Below are positions 8,961-16,924 of a stretch of DNA of 64,000 nt, in pieces. Position 1 is the first letter of the stretch. The number at the start of each line of letters is the position of its first letter. The position numbers and the translations under genes are program-made. This stretch comes from Algoriphagus algorifonticola (GTDB lineage Bacteria > Bacteroidota > Bacteroidia > Cytophagales > Cyclobacteriaceae): assembly GCF_007655305.1 (NCBI RefSeq), contig NZ_VLOG01000055.1, positions 62,001 through 126,000 on the forward strand. The letters run 5' to 3'. The notes beneath the pieces were generated by a model. It was not told the DNA's origin, did not search any database, and was given only the letters and a program-made list of their open reading frames with translations.

Positions 8961-8983
8961 CGGTAATCCCGGGGTCTTTTTTA
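8954..8983 (+). terminator. Intrinsic terminator of typA
   Basis: AAGACC (8954-8959) pairs with GGTCTT (8973-8978), extended by CGG/CCG across one bulged base on each side, and runs into a T-rich tail. Confidence 0.85.
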
Positions 8984-9161
8984 TTTCCAGTATTTCCTTT
9001 CACTAGTTTATTTCAATCTATAATCACTATTAGCCAGTCGGATAACCTTTCAATCCAGAAGTTTTCCGCCTCGCAATCAATTTTTTACAAAATTCTCACG
9101 CAAGAATTAAACTTTTAGAGCATCCTAATCGTGTATTCTTTAAATTTCAATTTTAATTACT

Positions 9162-10040
9162 ATGCGCTATCTATCACTAGTTTTCCTAGCTTTTTTTACA
9201 ATTAGTAAAGGAATATCACAATCTAAGAATGATATTATCTACCTCAGCGATGGAACCAAAGAGGTCAATGTCAAAGAAATCGGACAGTCAAATATTAAAT
9301 ACACGCACCCTGGAGAAGAGGTAATCTACACCATCAATAAATTTTTGGTTACTAAAGTTGAATTTGAAAGTGGAAGAGTAGAAAAATTCAACTCCCCCCT
9401 TAAACCGATAAAAAATATTTTGGATGTGGAGAATGTGTATATCACATTCAACCCGGACGAAATGCTAGGACTTCATAATTTGGGAAGTCTTTTTTCAAAA
9501 GCAACAGGAGTAACCACTCTTTCCAGTATCAACAATGTCAATAATCGGGCATTGACCAAATTGAAATACGAAGCTGCCATGCTAGGTGCCAATGCAATCT
9601 ATATAGGCAATCAATATCAAAGGGGAAATCAATATGGAAATGAGTACACTCCAGGAAATAGCACTCAAACATCCTATTCCGGAATGGCTTTTTCTAATGA
9701 AAGTTTGGATTTGGATGAAATAGAGCAAGTTTTGATCAATCAAAAGATAACTCCTTTTCAAAAAATCACCTTGAAAAGAAATGGATGGTCTCCAAATGTG
9801 AGCACTATCTCTGTTATTAATGAAAAGGGTCTGAGAGAATTCGTCAACATAGATAAAATCACTCGTGAAGAAGATGGAATCTATGTTACTATCCGGGATT
9901 TGAGAACAAAATCAAACCAGCTGAAAGTTGTAAAATATGACGACAACTCCATAGTTCTCATGGAAAGAGACGGAAATGGAATCACTAATTACCAAATGCT
10001 TACCGAAAATCATCAGTTTGTAAAAAATAGAATAAACTAA
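9162..10040 (+). CDS. Secreted protein of unknown function
   Basis: 292 residues. A signal peptide (about 1-20, ending ISQ-S) is followed by a short beta-rich segment (DIIYLSDGTKEVNVKEI, VTKVEFESGRVEKF) like the repeated strand motifs seen in many Bacteroidota secreted proteins. The middle part YEAAMLGANAIYIGN resembles the GANA-type core of YbjQ/DUF4156 heavy-metal-binding-like families, but the match is short. It stands alone, ends in a strong terminator and has no informative neighbour. Function not assigned. Confidence 0.7.
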   Translation: MRYLSLVFLAFFTISKGISQSKNDIIYLSDGTKEVNVKEIGQSNIKYTHPGEEVIYTINKFLVTKVEFESGRVEKFNSPLKPIKNILDVENVYITFNPDEMLGLHNLGSLFSKATGVTTLSSINNVNNRALTKLKYEAAMLGANAIYIGNQYQRGNQYGNEYTPGNSTQTSYSGMAFSNESLDLDEIEQVLINQKITPFQKITLKRNGWSPNVSTISVINEKGLREFVNIDKITREEDGIYVTIRDLRTKSNQLKVVKYDDNSIVLMERDGNGITNYQMLTENHQFVKNRIN

Positions 10041-10062
10041 GATTCTCTACTTTCGAGTAAAT

Positions 10063-10098
10063 AAGGGTTGCACACTTGAAAGCAACCCTTATTTTTTT
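10063..10098 (+). terminator. Terminator between convergent genes
   Basis: A perfect 9-bp stem, AAGGGTTGC (10063-10071) with GCAACCCTT (10082-10090), 10-nt loop, then ATTTTTTT. Strong in the plus direction; the stem may also work for the aldo/keto reductase gene whose stop codon begins at its right edge. Confidence 0.88.
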
Positions 10099-11078
10099 CA
10101 CCAAAGATGATGTACCTCTTTTTTGATAAACTCCTCGTATACCTCCTCCACTACTTTCATCTGATGGGTACTTAATGGTTTAGCCTGACCTGCTTCTAAG
10201 TTTTGAATCACTTGCTCCATTTTACTGGCACCAGGGATAACTGTACTCACCTCCCCAAACATCAAAACCCATTGCAAGGCAGCTTTAGCCAGGTTTTCCC
10301 CAAATACCTCTTTCAGTTTTTCCACCGCTGGAAAAGCTACCTCCAAAGGAACCCCTGAAAAAGTCTCTCCTTTATCAAAGGCTTTTCCCTCTCTATTAAA
10401 ATGCCTGTGATCATCTTTTGAAAAACTGGTTTCCTGACTGATTTTTCCAGTAAGTAGGCCACTGGCTAAAGGAACCCTGACTATCACCCCTACTTCATTA
10501 ACTCGGGCATGTTTGAAAAAGACTTCAGAGGGTCTTTGACGAAACATGTTGAAAATAATCTGAACAGTAGATACAATATCATACTTCATTGCGGTCATGG
10601 CTTCATTGATTTTTTCCACGCTCACTCCCATAGCCGCTATTTTACCTTCCTTTTTCAAATCTTCAAAAAGACCGAAAATCTCATCTCGATGATAAACCTG
10701 ACTGGGAGGGCAATGCAGTTGGATAAGATCCAAACGCTCCAGTCCTGTATTACTCAAGCTGTCTTCCACAAATTTTCTGAGCCTTTCTGGAGTATAGCCC
10801 TCATTAGCATGAGGCTGAATTCTCCTGCCGCACTTAGTGGCGACATATATTTTTTCAGATCGCTCCCGAACCACTTTACCTACTGCCGCCTCGCTGAGAC
10901 CACCATCATAAACATCTGCAGTATCTACAAAATTGATCCCTCGATCGAATGCCGTATGCAGTATTTGCTCTGCAATTTTAGGATCAAAAGGACCTCCCCA
11001 TCCTCCTCCAACTTGCCATGTTCCCAAACTTATTTCTGATACTTCCCAACCGGTTTTTCCAAGTTTTCTGAAATTCAT
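10098..11078 (-). CDS. Aldo/keto reductase
   Basis: 326 residues with the AKR (alpha/beta)8-barrel layout. The catalytic tetrad is visible: Asp52 (FVDTADVY), Tyr57, Lys82 (VATKCGRR) and His122 (IQLHCPP). The C-terminal cofactor segment VIPGASKMEQVIQN is the NADPH-binding loop. The N-terminal LGKTGWEVSEISLGTW block places it among YghZ/AKR12-14-like bacterial oxidoreductases; the natural carbonyl substrate cannot be read from sequence. Monocistronic. Confidence 0.92.
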   Translation of the reverse strand: MNFRKLGKTGWEVSEISLGTWQVGGGWGGPFDPKIAEQILHTAFDRGINFVDTADVYDGGLSEAAVGKVVRERSEKIYVATKCGRRIQPHANEGYTPERLRKFVEDSLSNTGLERLDLIQLHCPPSQVYHRDEIFGLFEDLKKEGKIAAMGVSVEKINEAMTAMKYDIVSTVQIIFNMFRQRPSEVFFKHARVNEVGVIVRVPLASGLLTGKISQETSFSKDDHRHFNREGKAFDKGETFSGVPLEVAFPAVEKLKEVFGENLAKAALQWVLMFGEVSTVIPGASKMEQVIQNLEAGQAKPLSTHQMKVVEEVYEEFIKKEVHHLW

Positions 11079-11278
11079 AAAAGTAAATAGCTATGTGTTA
11101 GGTGATCAAACTAGAGTACTAAATTATCAAAATTTACTTAAATGAGGGATAAGAAAAAAGGTTCAATCGAGGTTTTGTACCCCTAAAAGAATCCTCTGCT
11201 CTTGATCAATTTGCTAAGGACTTCTCCAGTCTAGATTTTATAAATCCTTATATTTAGCTCGCTTTACTTATTTCTCAC

Positions 11279-11389
11279 ATGAAATCTAGCACGACGCAAG
11301 CGACACACACTGGAATGATTGTAAATTGTGCGACCTGCCTGCCGCAGGCAGGGATTTCATCTGACCACTGAAAAACAAATTATAAACAG
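11279..11389 (+). repeat. Start-codon-linked repeat unit U1, leader of the Dabb/Tat gene
   Basis: A 111-bp unit that begins ATGAAATCTAGCACGAC and ends immediately before the ATG of the next gene. ATGAAATCTAG occurs at both ends (11279-11289 and 11390-11400), an 11-bp direct repeat. It holds the palindrome CCTGCCTGCCGCAGGCAGG (11334-11352) and the constant 3' module (11358-11395). GATTTCATCTG (11353-11363) is perfectly complementary to CAGATGAAATC (11387-11397), so the gene's start codon lies inside an 11-bp stem with a 23-nt A-rich loop. A 30-codon ORF starting at 11279 stops at 11371. Confidence 0.85.
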
Positions 11390-11782
11390 ATGAAATCTAG
11401 AAGAACCTTTCTCAAACATCTCAGCGTAGCAAGTGCTGCTGCTGTCTTACCTATTCAAACAATCGCAAAAGAAATGGCAAAACAACCCATGATTCACCAA
11501 GTTTATTTTTGGCTACATGACACAGCCAATAAAGAGGAATTTTTAACCCAAGCTGTTCCTATGTTGGGAAGATGCAAGACCGTAGGAAAATTCATAGCCG
11601 GTACGCCTGCTGAAACAGAGAAAAGAGATGTGGTTGATCATTCCTGGCAGGTTTCATGTACCCTGTTTTTTGATAGTTTGGAGGATCAATTGGTTTACCA
11701 AAAAGACCCATTACACCTAGAGTTTATTGAAAAATACTCTTCTATGTGGAGCACTGTAAAAGTTTATGACATAGCAATTTAA
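11390..11782 (+). CDS. Tat-exported Dabb (stress-responsive A/B barrel) domain protein
   Basis: 130 residues. The N-terminus MKSRRTFLKHLSVASAAAV has a twin-arginine motif (RRTFLK) and a hydrophobic h-region, so it is probably exported folded. The mature part (MIHQVYFWLHDTANKEEF to the C-terminus) is one Dabb ferredoxin-like barrel, a fold found in small stress proteins and some cyclases. The ATG coincides with the end of repeat unit U1, so its leader is supplied by that repeat. Enzymatic role unknown. Confidence 0.82.
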   Translation: MKSRRTFLKHLSVASAAAVLPIQTIAKEMAKQPMIHQVYFWLHDTANKEEFLTQAVPMLGRCKTVGKFIAGTPAETEKRDVVDHSWQVSCTLFFDSLEDQLVYQKDPLHLEFIEKYSSMWSTVKVYDIAI

Positions 11783-11940
11783 ACATCCATTTTCTTTATT
11801 TTACCGTACTTAATTCAAGACTTGTCAATTTATCCTGAAGAATTAGATCTCAGCCAAAGAATTTAAGGTTTAAAGGTTACACAAAAATCAGCATACTAAG
11901 ACAGTTCTGACTTTATTATTGCCATTCTAAATAAGTAACT

Positions 11941-13260
11941 ATGAAAAATGTGAAGTGGATATTTGCTCTGCTTGTGTTGGGATTTTGGGCCTGTGAGCCT
12001 AAGGATGATCCCAATCCCAGTCCCCAGGCAGATGCAGTGCGAGGGGCTATATTTGAAACCATGAAGGAATGGTATTATTGGAACCAAGAACTTCCGGGAA
12101 CTGTAAACACTTTAGATTTCTCCAGCAATGAAGAATTTCTGGATGCTCTCCTATTTAAACCTTTAGACAGATTTTCCTACCTAACTACCCAGGAAGCTTT
12201 CAATAATGCCTTTGTCGGAAGAAATGCGGGGCATGGCTTTGGTTTTGCTTTCGACGCAGAAGAAAGGCTATATCTTACATTTGTATTTAATGAGGCACCA
12301 GCAGGAAAGGACGGTTGGAAAAGAGGTTGGGAAATCCTTGAGATCAATGGGAAACCTTTGGTGGATTACAAGACATCAAGTGGTGGATATGATTTTAAAT
12401 TAGGTCCTCCTGACCCCGGAATCTCCAACACATTCAAGTTCAGACTGCCTGACGGAACCACCACAACGCGAACCAATGTCAAGGCAGAATACCAATCCAA
12501 CTCGGTATTATTTCAAAATGTATATACTATCGGAGCCAAGAAGGTGGGCTATTGGGTATATCAGAGTTTCAAAGCCACATCAGGCTTAACACCTACCCGA
12601 AGTCAAGAGGTAGAAAACTCCATGAATTTCTTTATGGAGCAAAACATCAATGAATTAATCATCGACTTAAGGTATAATGGCGGTGGTTCGGTAGCCGTTG
12701 CAGAGCAGATCAATAATTACCTGATCCAGGCATCCAATAGCAACAAGTTGATGTACACCAATAAATTAAACAGCCTAAAAAGTAGTCTGAACGATTCTGA
12801 AAATTTCTCTAAAAAAGGAAATCTAGCTTTAAACCGAATAATCTTTATCACCAGTAGAGGTTCTGCTTCAGCTTCCGAATTAGTTATTAATTCATTAAAT
12901 CCCTATATGGAATTGATACTTATTGGCGATAATACTTTCGGTAAGCCTGTAGGTTCATTTCCACTTTCCCGATTCAACAGAACCCTAGCGGAGAACAACG
13001 TTGAACTTGTCCCAATCACCTTTGCGACTGCCAACTCAGAGGGGAAAGCAGATTATTTTGACGGATTTCCAGCTAATTTCTCTGTGGGAGATAGCCCGCA
13101 GGTTCCTTGGGGAGACACCAAAGACTTAAGATTAGCGGCAGCGCTGCAATATATTCAGAATGGTACTGTCAGCGGAAGAATGATAAATACCTTCTATAGA
13201 CCAAGTTGGGAAATGATAGATGCCTTCAAAGGCCTTCAGCAGGAGTTTCCCGCTTATTAA
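11941..13260 (+). CDS. S41 family (C-terminal processing) peptidase, lipoprotein
   Basis: 439 residues. A signal peptide with lipobox GFWAC puts the lipidated Cys at residue 18. A helical N-terminal domain (30-95) is followed by a degenerate PDZ-like region (about 96-180) and the S41 protease core with DLRYNGGGS (242-250). The catalytic dyad fits Ser310 (GSASASE) and Lys335 (TFGKP), 25 residues apart as in tail-specific proteases. Expected to cleave proteins in the envelope; Bacteroidota have many such paralogs. It precedes a repeat array and has no obvious partner gene. Confidence 0.9.
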   Translation: MKNVKWIFALLVLGFWACEPKDDPNPSPQADAVRGAIFETMKEWYYWNQELPGTVNTLDFSSNEEFLDALLFKPLDRFSYLTTQEAFNNAFVGRNAGHGFGFAFDAEERLYLTFVFNEAPAGKDGWKRGWEILEINGKPLVDYKTSSGGYDFKLGPPDPGISNTFKFRLPDGTTTTRTNVKAEYQSNSVLFQNVYTIGAKKVGYWVYQSFKATSGLTPTRSQEVENSMNFFMEQNINELIIDLRYNGGGSVAVAEQINNYLIQASNSNKLMYTNKLNSLKSSLNDSENFSKKGNLALNRIIFITSRGSASASELVINSLNPYMELILIGDNTFGKPVGSFPLSRFNRTLAENNVELVPITFATANSEGKADYFDGFPANFSVGDSPQVPWGDTKDLRLAAALQYIQNGTVSGRMINTFYRPSWEMIDAFKGLQQEFPAY

Positions 13261-13270
13261 ATAAACTCAT

Positions 13271-13385
13271 TGAAATGCCCACGAGGAAAAATCTCATACA
13301 ACTTGTCCCGTCCGCCGCGGCGGATAGGGAGGGGATGATTATCCTGGGCATTCCATCTGACATATAAAAAACAAATTATAAACAG
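13271..13385 (+). repeat. Repeat unit U2 (long-hairpin variant)
   Basis: 115-bp variant starting TGAAATGCCCACGAG and containing GGGCATTCCATCTG near its end; the GAAATGCCC and GGGCATTCC arms make it a long imperfect hairpin. The palindrome TCCGCCGCGGCGGA lies at 13311-13324. It ends in the constant 38-nt module (13354-13391), whose ATGAAA is at the same time the first six bases of unit U3. Confidence 0.8.
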
Positions 13386-13506
13386 ATGAAATCGAGCACG
13401 ATGGAACCTCACACACATGCATTCCCCGATGTATCGGGGAAGTGGTGCGACCTGCCTGCCGCAGGCAGGGATTCCATCTGACCTTTGAAAAACAAATTAT
13501 AAACAG
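13386..13506 (+). repeat. Repeat unit U3
   Basis: 121-bp unit starting ATGAAATCGAGCACGA. It holds two nested palindromes, CCCCGATGTATCGGGG (13424-13439) and CCTGCCTGCCGCAGGCAGG (13451-13469), then the constant module (13475-13512). A 31-codon ORF runs from its first ATG to a TGA at 13479-13481. The module's own ATG (13507) opens only a 7-codon frame, MKRKASW, that enters a terminator. Confidence 0.82.
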
Positions 13507-13514
13507 ATGAAAAG

Positions 13515-13553
13515 AAAGGCTTCTTGGTAATCGGGAAGCCTTTTTTATTTTTA
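13515..13553 (+). terminator. Intrinsic terminator directly after unit U3
   Basis: AAAGGCTTC (13515-13523) pairs with GAAGCCTTT (13535-13543), followed by TTTTATTTTTA. It begins 8 bases after the ATG supplied by unit U3, so transcripts entering from U3 should stop here before the next repeats and purN. Confidence 0.85.
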
Positions 13554-13577
13554 CTTTTCAATTGAACAAACAACCTG

Positions 13578-13703
13578 TGAAATGCCCATGAGAATAAATC
13601 TCAAACAACTTGTCCCGTCCGCCGCGGCGGATAGGGAGGGGGATGCCCCGATAAATCGGGGTAGGGCATTCCATCTGACCTCTAAAAAGCAAATTATAAT
13701 CAG
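13578..13703 (+). repeat. Repeat unit U4 (long-hairpin variant)
   Basis: 126-bp relative of U2: TGAAATGCCCATGAG at the start, TCCGCCGCGGCGGA at 13618-13631, then an added palindrome CCCCGATAAATCGGGG (13646-13661) that U2 lacks, then GGGCATTCC and the constant module (13672-13709). Confidence 0.8.
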
Positions 13704-13800
13704 ATGAAATCGAGCACGACCCAAAGTGACACACAGAGAGACGATTATAATCATCAATGCGAAGATTCCATCTGACCTTTGAAAAACAAATTATAAACAG
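13704..13800 (+). repeat. Repeat unit U5, leader of purN
   Basis: 97-bp unit starting ATGAAATCGAGCACGAC, with the shared blocks ACACACAG and ACGATTATAAT and no nested GC palindrome. The constant module (13769-13806) ends with the ATG of purN. CATCTG (13769-13774) can pair with CAGATG (13798-13803), which includes the purN start codon. A 23-codon ORF from 13704 stops at 13775. Confidence 0.85.
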
Positions 13801-14358
13801 ATGAAAAGACTTGCAATCCTTGCTTCCGGTAGCGGCTCCAATGCTGAAAAAATCATGGAGCATTTTCAAAAATCTACCAAAGGAAAGGTAGTGCTTATTG
13901 CCTCTAATAAATCCGAGGCCTTTGTTTTAGAAAGAGCAAAAGAGTTTGATGTTCCCACATTTACTTTTTCCAAAAAAGAAATGGAAGCGGGAGTACTATT
14001 AAATAAACTAAAGGAAGAACAAATCGATTGGGTCATTTTAGCAGGCTTTTTATTGAAAATCCCGGATGAATTGATTCGAGCTTTCCCTGAAAAGATGGTT
14101 AATATTCATCCTGCCCTACTTCCAAAATATGGGGGAAAGGGAATGTACGGTATGCATGTCCATCAAGCAGTGAAGGCTAACGGTGACCAGCAGACAGGAA
14201 TTACTATTCACTTGGTCAATGAGCACTACGACGAAGGAAAAATCATTTTTCAGGCAGCAACCCCAGTCTCCAAAGAGGATAGCCCGGAAACTATCGCTCA
14301 GAAAGTTCATGCCTTAGAACATCGATATTTCCCAGAGGTGATTGAAAGTTTGCTGTAG
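13801..14358 (+). CDS. purN: Phosphoribosylglycinamide formyltransferase (GART)
   Basis: 185 residues, normal length. It transfers the formyl group of 10-formyl-THF to GAR, step 3 of purine synthesis. The N-terminal ASGSGSNAE loop binds phosphate; the catalytic residues are Asn101 and His103 (NIHPALLP) and Asp144 (EHYDEG). A close homologue of the start is MKRLAILASG, so the repeat-borne ATG at 13801 is the only sensible start. purH lies about 1 kb downstream on the same strand but is separated by another gene and a repeat. Confidence 0.95.
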   Translation: MKRLAILASGSGSNAEKIMEHFQKSTKGKVVLIASNKSEAFVLERAKEFDVPTFTFSKKEMEAGVLLNKLKEEQIDWVILAGFLLKIPDELIRAFPEKMVNIHPALLPKYGGKGMYGMHVHQAVKANGDQQTGITIHLVNEHYDEGKIIFQAATPVSKEDSPETIAQKVHALEHRYFPEVIESLL

Positions 14359-14626
14359 ATTCTATCTTTTTTCAAAAAAACTACTTTTCCCTCAAAATTT
14401 ATCATTTAAGAAGGAATGTAAACTAACTTCAAATTCAAGGTATATCATTTTTTTGGGTTGTAACCCTTAAGCTTTATTCTATATAATTAATTCATTTTCA
14501 GTAGTTTATTTCAAAATTTTACACTACTTTTTCTAATAATAGCAAGACTTAACTAACTACTCTAGCTATCAGTACTTTTACTTAAAAAAAATAACAAAAC
14601 CACAAATCCCCAACCTGGATTCAATC

Positions 14627-15115
14627 ATGAAATCATTCATCACAAACACCCAGCTTCCCCTAATTCTTGGATTACTTTTATTAGGGTTTTCATGTCAAAC
14701 TCCTAAGCAAGAAATAAGTACAAATCTTCAAGAAACAGTTTCCGCAGACTCTCTTATCCAAGTTTGGAACAAGGCCTGGAACTCCAAAGATTCTACGGCT
14801 ATTTCGGATTTCTTTAACGAACAAAGTGTAGTGATTTTTTCAACCAATTATATCATGACAGGAAAAGACTCCATCATGTTTAAATGGGTAAAAAATAATC
14901 TCCCCAATGTATCCAATCTCCAAACATTTAAAATTTCTTCGGGCAATGGTCAAAATTTAGCATATTACTCGGGGACTTATTCACTGGATATTGTTAAAAA
15001 TGATTCATTATTAGGTACAGACAAAGGAATATTCACGACTGTTTGGAAATTGCAAAATGACCAAAACTGGAAAATTGAAAACATGATATTCGGAGAATAT
15101 CAAGAAGAGGAATAA
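14627..15115 (+). CDS. NTF2-like (DUF4440/SnoaL-type) lipoprotein
   Basis: 162 residues. Lipobox LLGFSC gives Cys23 after a hydrophobic leader. The rest follows the cone-shaped NTF2 fold: VSADSLIQVWNKAWNSKDSTAISDFF helix pair, then beta strands ending WKIENMIFGE. Such proteins bind small ligands or act as simple enzymes; nothing narrows the role. The 268 bp upstream contain no recognised element beyond AT-rich sequence. Confidence 0.72.
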   Translation: MKSFITNTQLPLILGLLLLGFSCQTPKQEISTNLQETVSADSLIQVWNKAWNSKDSTAISDFFNEQSVVIFSTNYIMTGKDSIMFKWVKNNLPNVSNLQTFKISSGNGQNLAYYSGTYSLDIVKNDSLLGTDKGIFTTVWKLQNDQNWKIENMIFGEYQEEE

Positions 15116-15145
15116 GAACTTTTCATCCCCGAAGGACTGATAAAA

Positions 15146-15264
15146 GAGGCGGTCTCATAAACAGGTCTAGTGTAAGCCTGAGCGGAGGCGAAGGCCATTT
15201 CTATCGTTTTGGCCTACATTTCGACTTCGCTCAATGTGACAAATTGCACTTTTGAGACAGCTCC
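15146..15264 (-). repeat. Dispersed repeat family C, copy 1
   Basis: Bounded by the imperfect inverted pair GAGGCGGTCTCA (15146-15157) and TGAGACAGCTCC (15253-15264). The interior matches copy 2 (26732-26868) in the opposite orientation almost base for base, including CATTTCGACTTCGCTCAAT, but lacks the 22-bp palindromic cassette present in copy 2. Non-coding; the 73-codon frame over it is spurious. Confidence 0.82.
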
Positions 15265-15307
15265 TTTTCTTATCACCCTTTTCTCAGAGTCTTTACCCAT
15301 TTTTTCC

Positions 15308-15315
15308 TACCTTTG
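15308..15315 (+). promoter_or_regulatory. Probable -7 promoter box of purH
   Basis: TACCTTTG matches the TAnnTTTG box exactly and is followed by GCAGCTTC much as the typA promoter is followed by GCGGCTTG. It lies 36 bp before the purH ATG. No convincing TTTG element was found at the expected distance upstream. Confidence 0.55.
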
Positions 15316-15351
15316 CAGCTTCATTGAAATTCATCCCAACCCATTCCAAAA

Positions 15352-16878
15352 ATGGCTGTCAAAAAAATTCAATCTGCCCTTATATCAGTCTTTTATAAAG
15401 ACAATCTCGAACCTATTATTGCCCTATTGAAAAAACACGGAGTAACAATTTACTCCACCGGTGGCACCCAGAAATTCATCGAAGATCAAGGAGCTGAAGT
15501 TATTCCTGTAGAAGAGCTAACCTCCTACCCTTCTATCTTTGGAGGGAGAGTGAAAACCCTTCACCCAAAAGTATTTGGAGGTATTCTTTACAGAAGAGAA
15601 AATGAAGGAGACCTTTCACAAGCAGCCGAATTCGAAATTCCCGCTATTGACTTGGTGATTGTGGACTTGTATCCTTTTGAGGAAACAGTAGCTTCTGGTG
15701 CTTCCGAGGCAGATATCATTGAAAAAATCGACATTGGTGGTATTTCTTTGATTCGTGCAGCTGCCAAAAACTTCAAAGATGTGACCATCATAGCCTCAAA
15801 GAATCAATATGCTGAATTAGAGGCAAAATTGACTGAGCAAGACGGTGGAACTACCTTGGAAGATAGAAGATATTTTGCCGCTCAGGCATTTCAGGTTTCA
15901 TCCAATTATGACACCCATATTTTCAACTACTTCAATCAAAGCGAAAATATCCCGGCATTGAAAGTATCTGAAAGTAAATCCAAAGCTCTTCGATATGGTG
16001 AAAACCCACATCAGGCTGCTCATTTCTATGGCGACTTGGAGCAACTTTTTGACCAATTAAACGGAAAAGAGCTTTCCTACAATAATCTAGTAGACGTAGA
16101 CGCTGCAGTAAACCTTATCGCTGAGTTTCCTGATCAAACAGCCTTTGCGATCTTAAAACATACTAATGCCTGCGGCTGTGCTACGGCCTCTACAGTAAAA
16201 GAAGCCTATCAAAAAGCATTTGCTGCTGACACGCTCTCTGCATTCGGAGGAGTTTTGGTGACCAACCAGACTGTAGACAAGGCTGCGGCTGAAGAAATGC
16301 ATTCTTTGTTTTTCGAAGTATTAATTGCACCAGAATTTACGGAGGAAGCTTTGGAAATTTTGAAGGGCAAGAAAAACAGAATCCTACTTCGCCAAAAGAT
16401 GGCTTTGCCTGGTACCAAAATGATCAAAACCTTGCTGAATGGAGTAATCGAGCAAGACAAGGATTTGGCAACAGAAAGCAAGGCAGACTTTAAAGTAGCC
16501 ACACAAAAAGCTCCTTCTGATAAGGAAATGGATGCCTTGGTCTTTGCTGCAAAAGTTTGTAAGCACACCAAATCCAATACCATCGTGTTGAGCAATGATA
16601 ATCAGCTCTTTGCTTCAGGTGTAGGTCAAACTTCCCGAGTAGACGCTTTGAAGCAAGCAATCATTAAAGCCAATGAATTTGGTTTTGACTTGAAAGGTGC
16701 TGTGATGGCCTCCGATGCTTTCTTCCCATTCCCAGATTGTGTGGAAATTGCACATGAAGCAGGAATCACAGCAGTTGTTCAACCTGGAGGATCTATCAAG
16801 GACCAAGACAGCATTGCCTTCTGTGATGCCCACGGCATGAGCATGGTGATGACTGGAGTCAGACACTTTAAGCATTGA
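15352..16878 (+). CDS. purH: Bifunctional AICAR formyltransferase / IMP cyclohydrolase
   Basis: 508 residues covering both PurH domains. The N-terminal MGS-like cyclohydrolase (1-190) has STGGT, GGRVKTLHPKVFGG and NFKDVTII; the C-terminal transformylase has SYNN, AILKHTNACGCA (the Lys-His catalytic pair) and SDAFFPFPD. It performs the last two steps of IMP synthesis. Own -7 box upstream and a terminator downstream, so it is monocistronic. The usual KHTNPCG motif reads KHTNACG here, a minor change. Confidence 0.97.
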   Translation: MAVKKIQSALISVFYKDNLEPIIALLKKHGVTIYSTGGTQKFIEDQGAEVIPVEELTSYPSIFGGRVKTLHPKVFGGILYRRENEGDLSQAAEFEIPAIDLVIVDLYPFEETVASGASEADIIEKIDIGGISLIRAAAKNFKDVTIIASKNQYAELEAKLTEQDGGTTLEDRRYFAAQAFQVSSNYDTHIFNYFNQSENIPALKVSESKSKALRYGENPHQAAHFYGDLEQLFDQLNGKELSYNNLVDVDAAVNLIAEFPDQTAFAILKHTNACGCATASTVKEAYQKAFAADTLSAFGGVLVTNQTVDKAAAEEMHSLFFEVLIAPEFTEEALEILKGKKNRILLRQKMALPGTKMIKTLLNGVIEQDKDLATESKADFKVATQKAPSDKEMDALVFAAKVCKHTKSNTIVLSNDNQLFASGVGQTSRVDALKQAIIKANEFGFDLKGAVMASDAFFPFPDCVEIAHEAGITAVVQPGGSIKDQDSIAFCDAHGMSMVMTGVRHFKH

Positions 16879-16890
16879 TCTAAGAAAAAA

Positions 16891-16918
16891 AGAAGCTAGA
16901 GGCTAGATAAGAGATGCC
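16891..16918 (+). repeat. Short 7-bp tandem repeat tract after purH
   Basis: Four in-phase heptads: AGAAGCT, AGAGGCT, AGATAAG, AGATGCC. The reverse complement reads like the tract upstream of typA (TCTAGCCTCTAGCTTCT). Confidence 0.6.
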
Positions 16919-16924
16919 TTAAAT

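Noticed and set aside
11279..11389. U1 as a transposon with its own transposase
   Set aside because: The unit is 111 bp and codes for nothing longer than 30 codons; if it moves it must use a protein encoded elsewhere.
13354..13806. Evenly repeated 38-nt modules that look like a CRISPR array
   Set aside because: Spacers are not unique: they are homologous to each other and contain palindromes. The modules are dispersed over 13 kb, one is inverted, and no cas gene is present.
15209..15430. A 73-codon frame over repeat family C and the purH start
   Set aside because: It runs from a repeat into purH out of frame and its composition is not protein-like.
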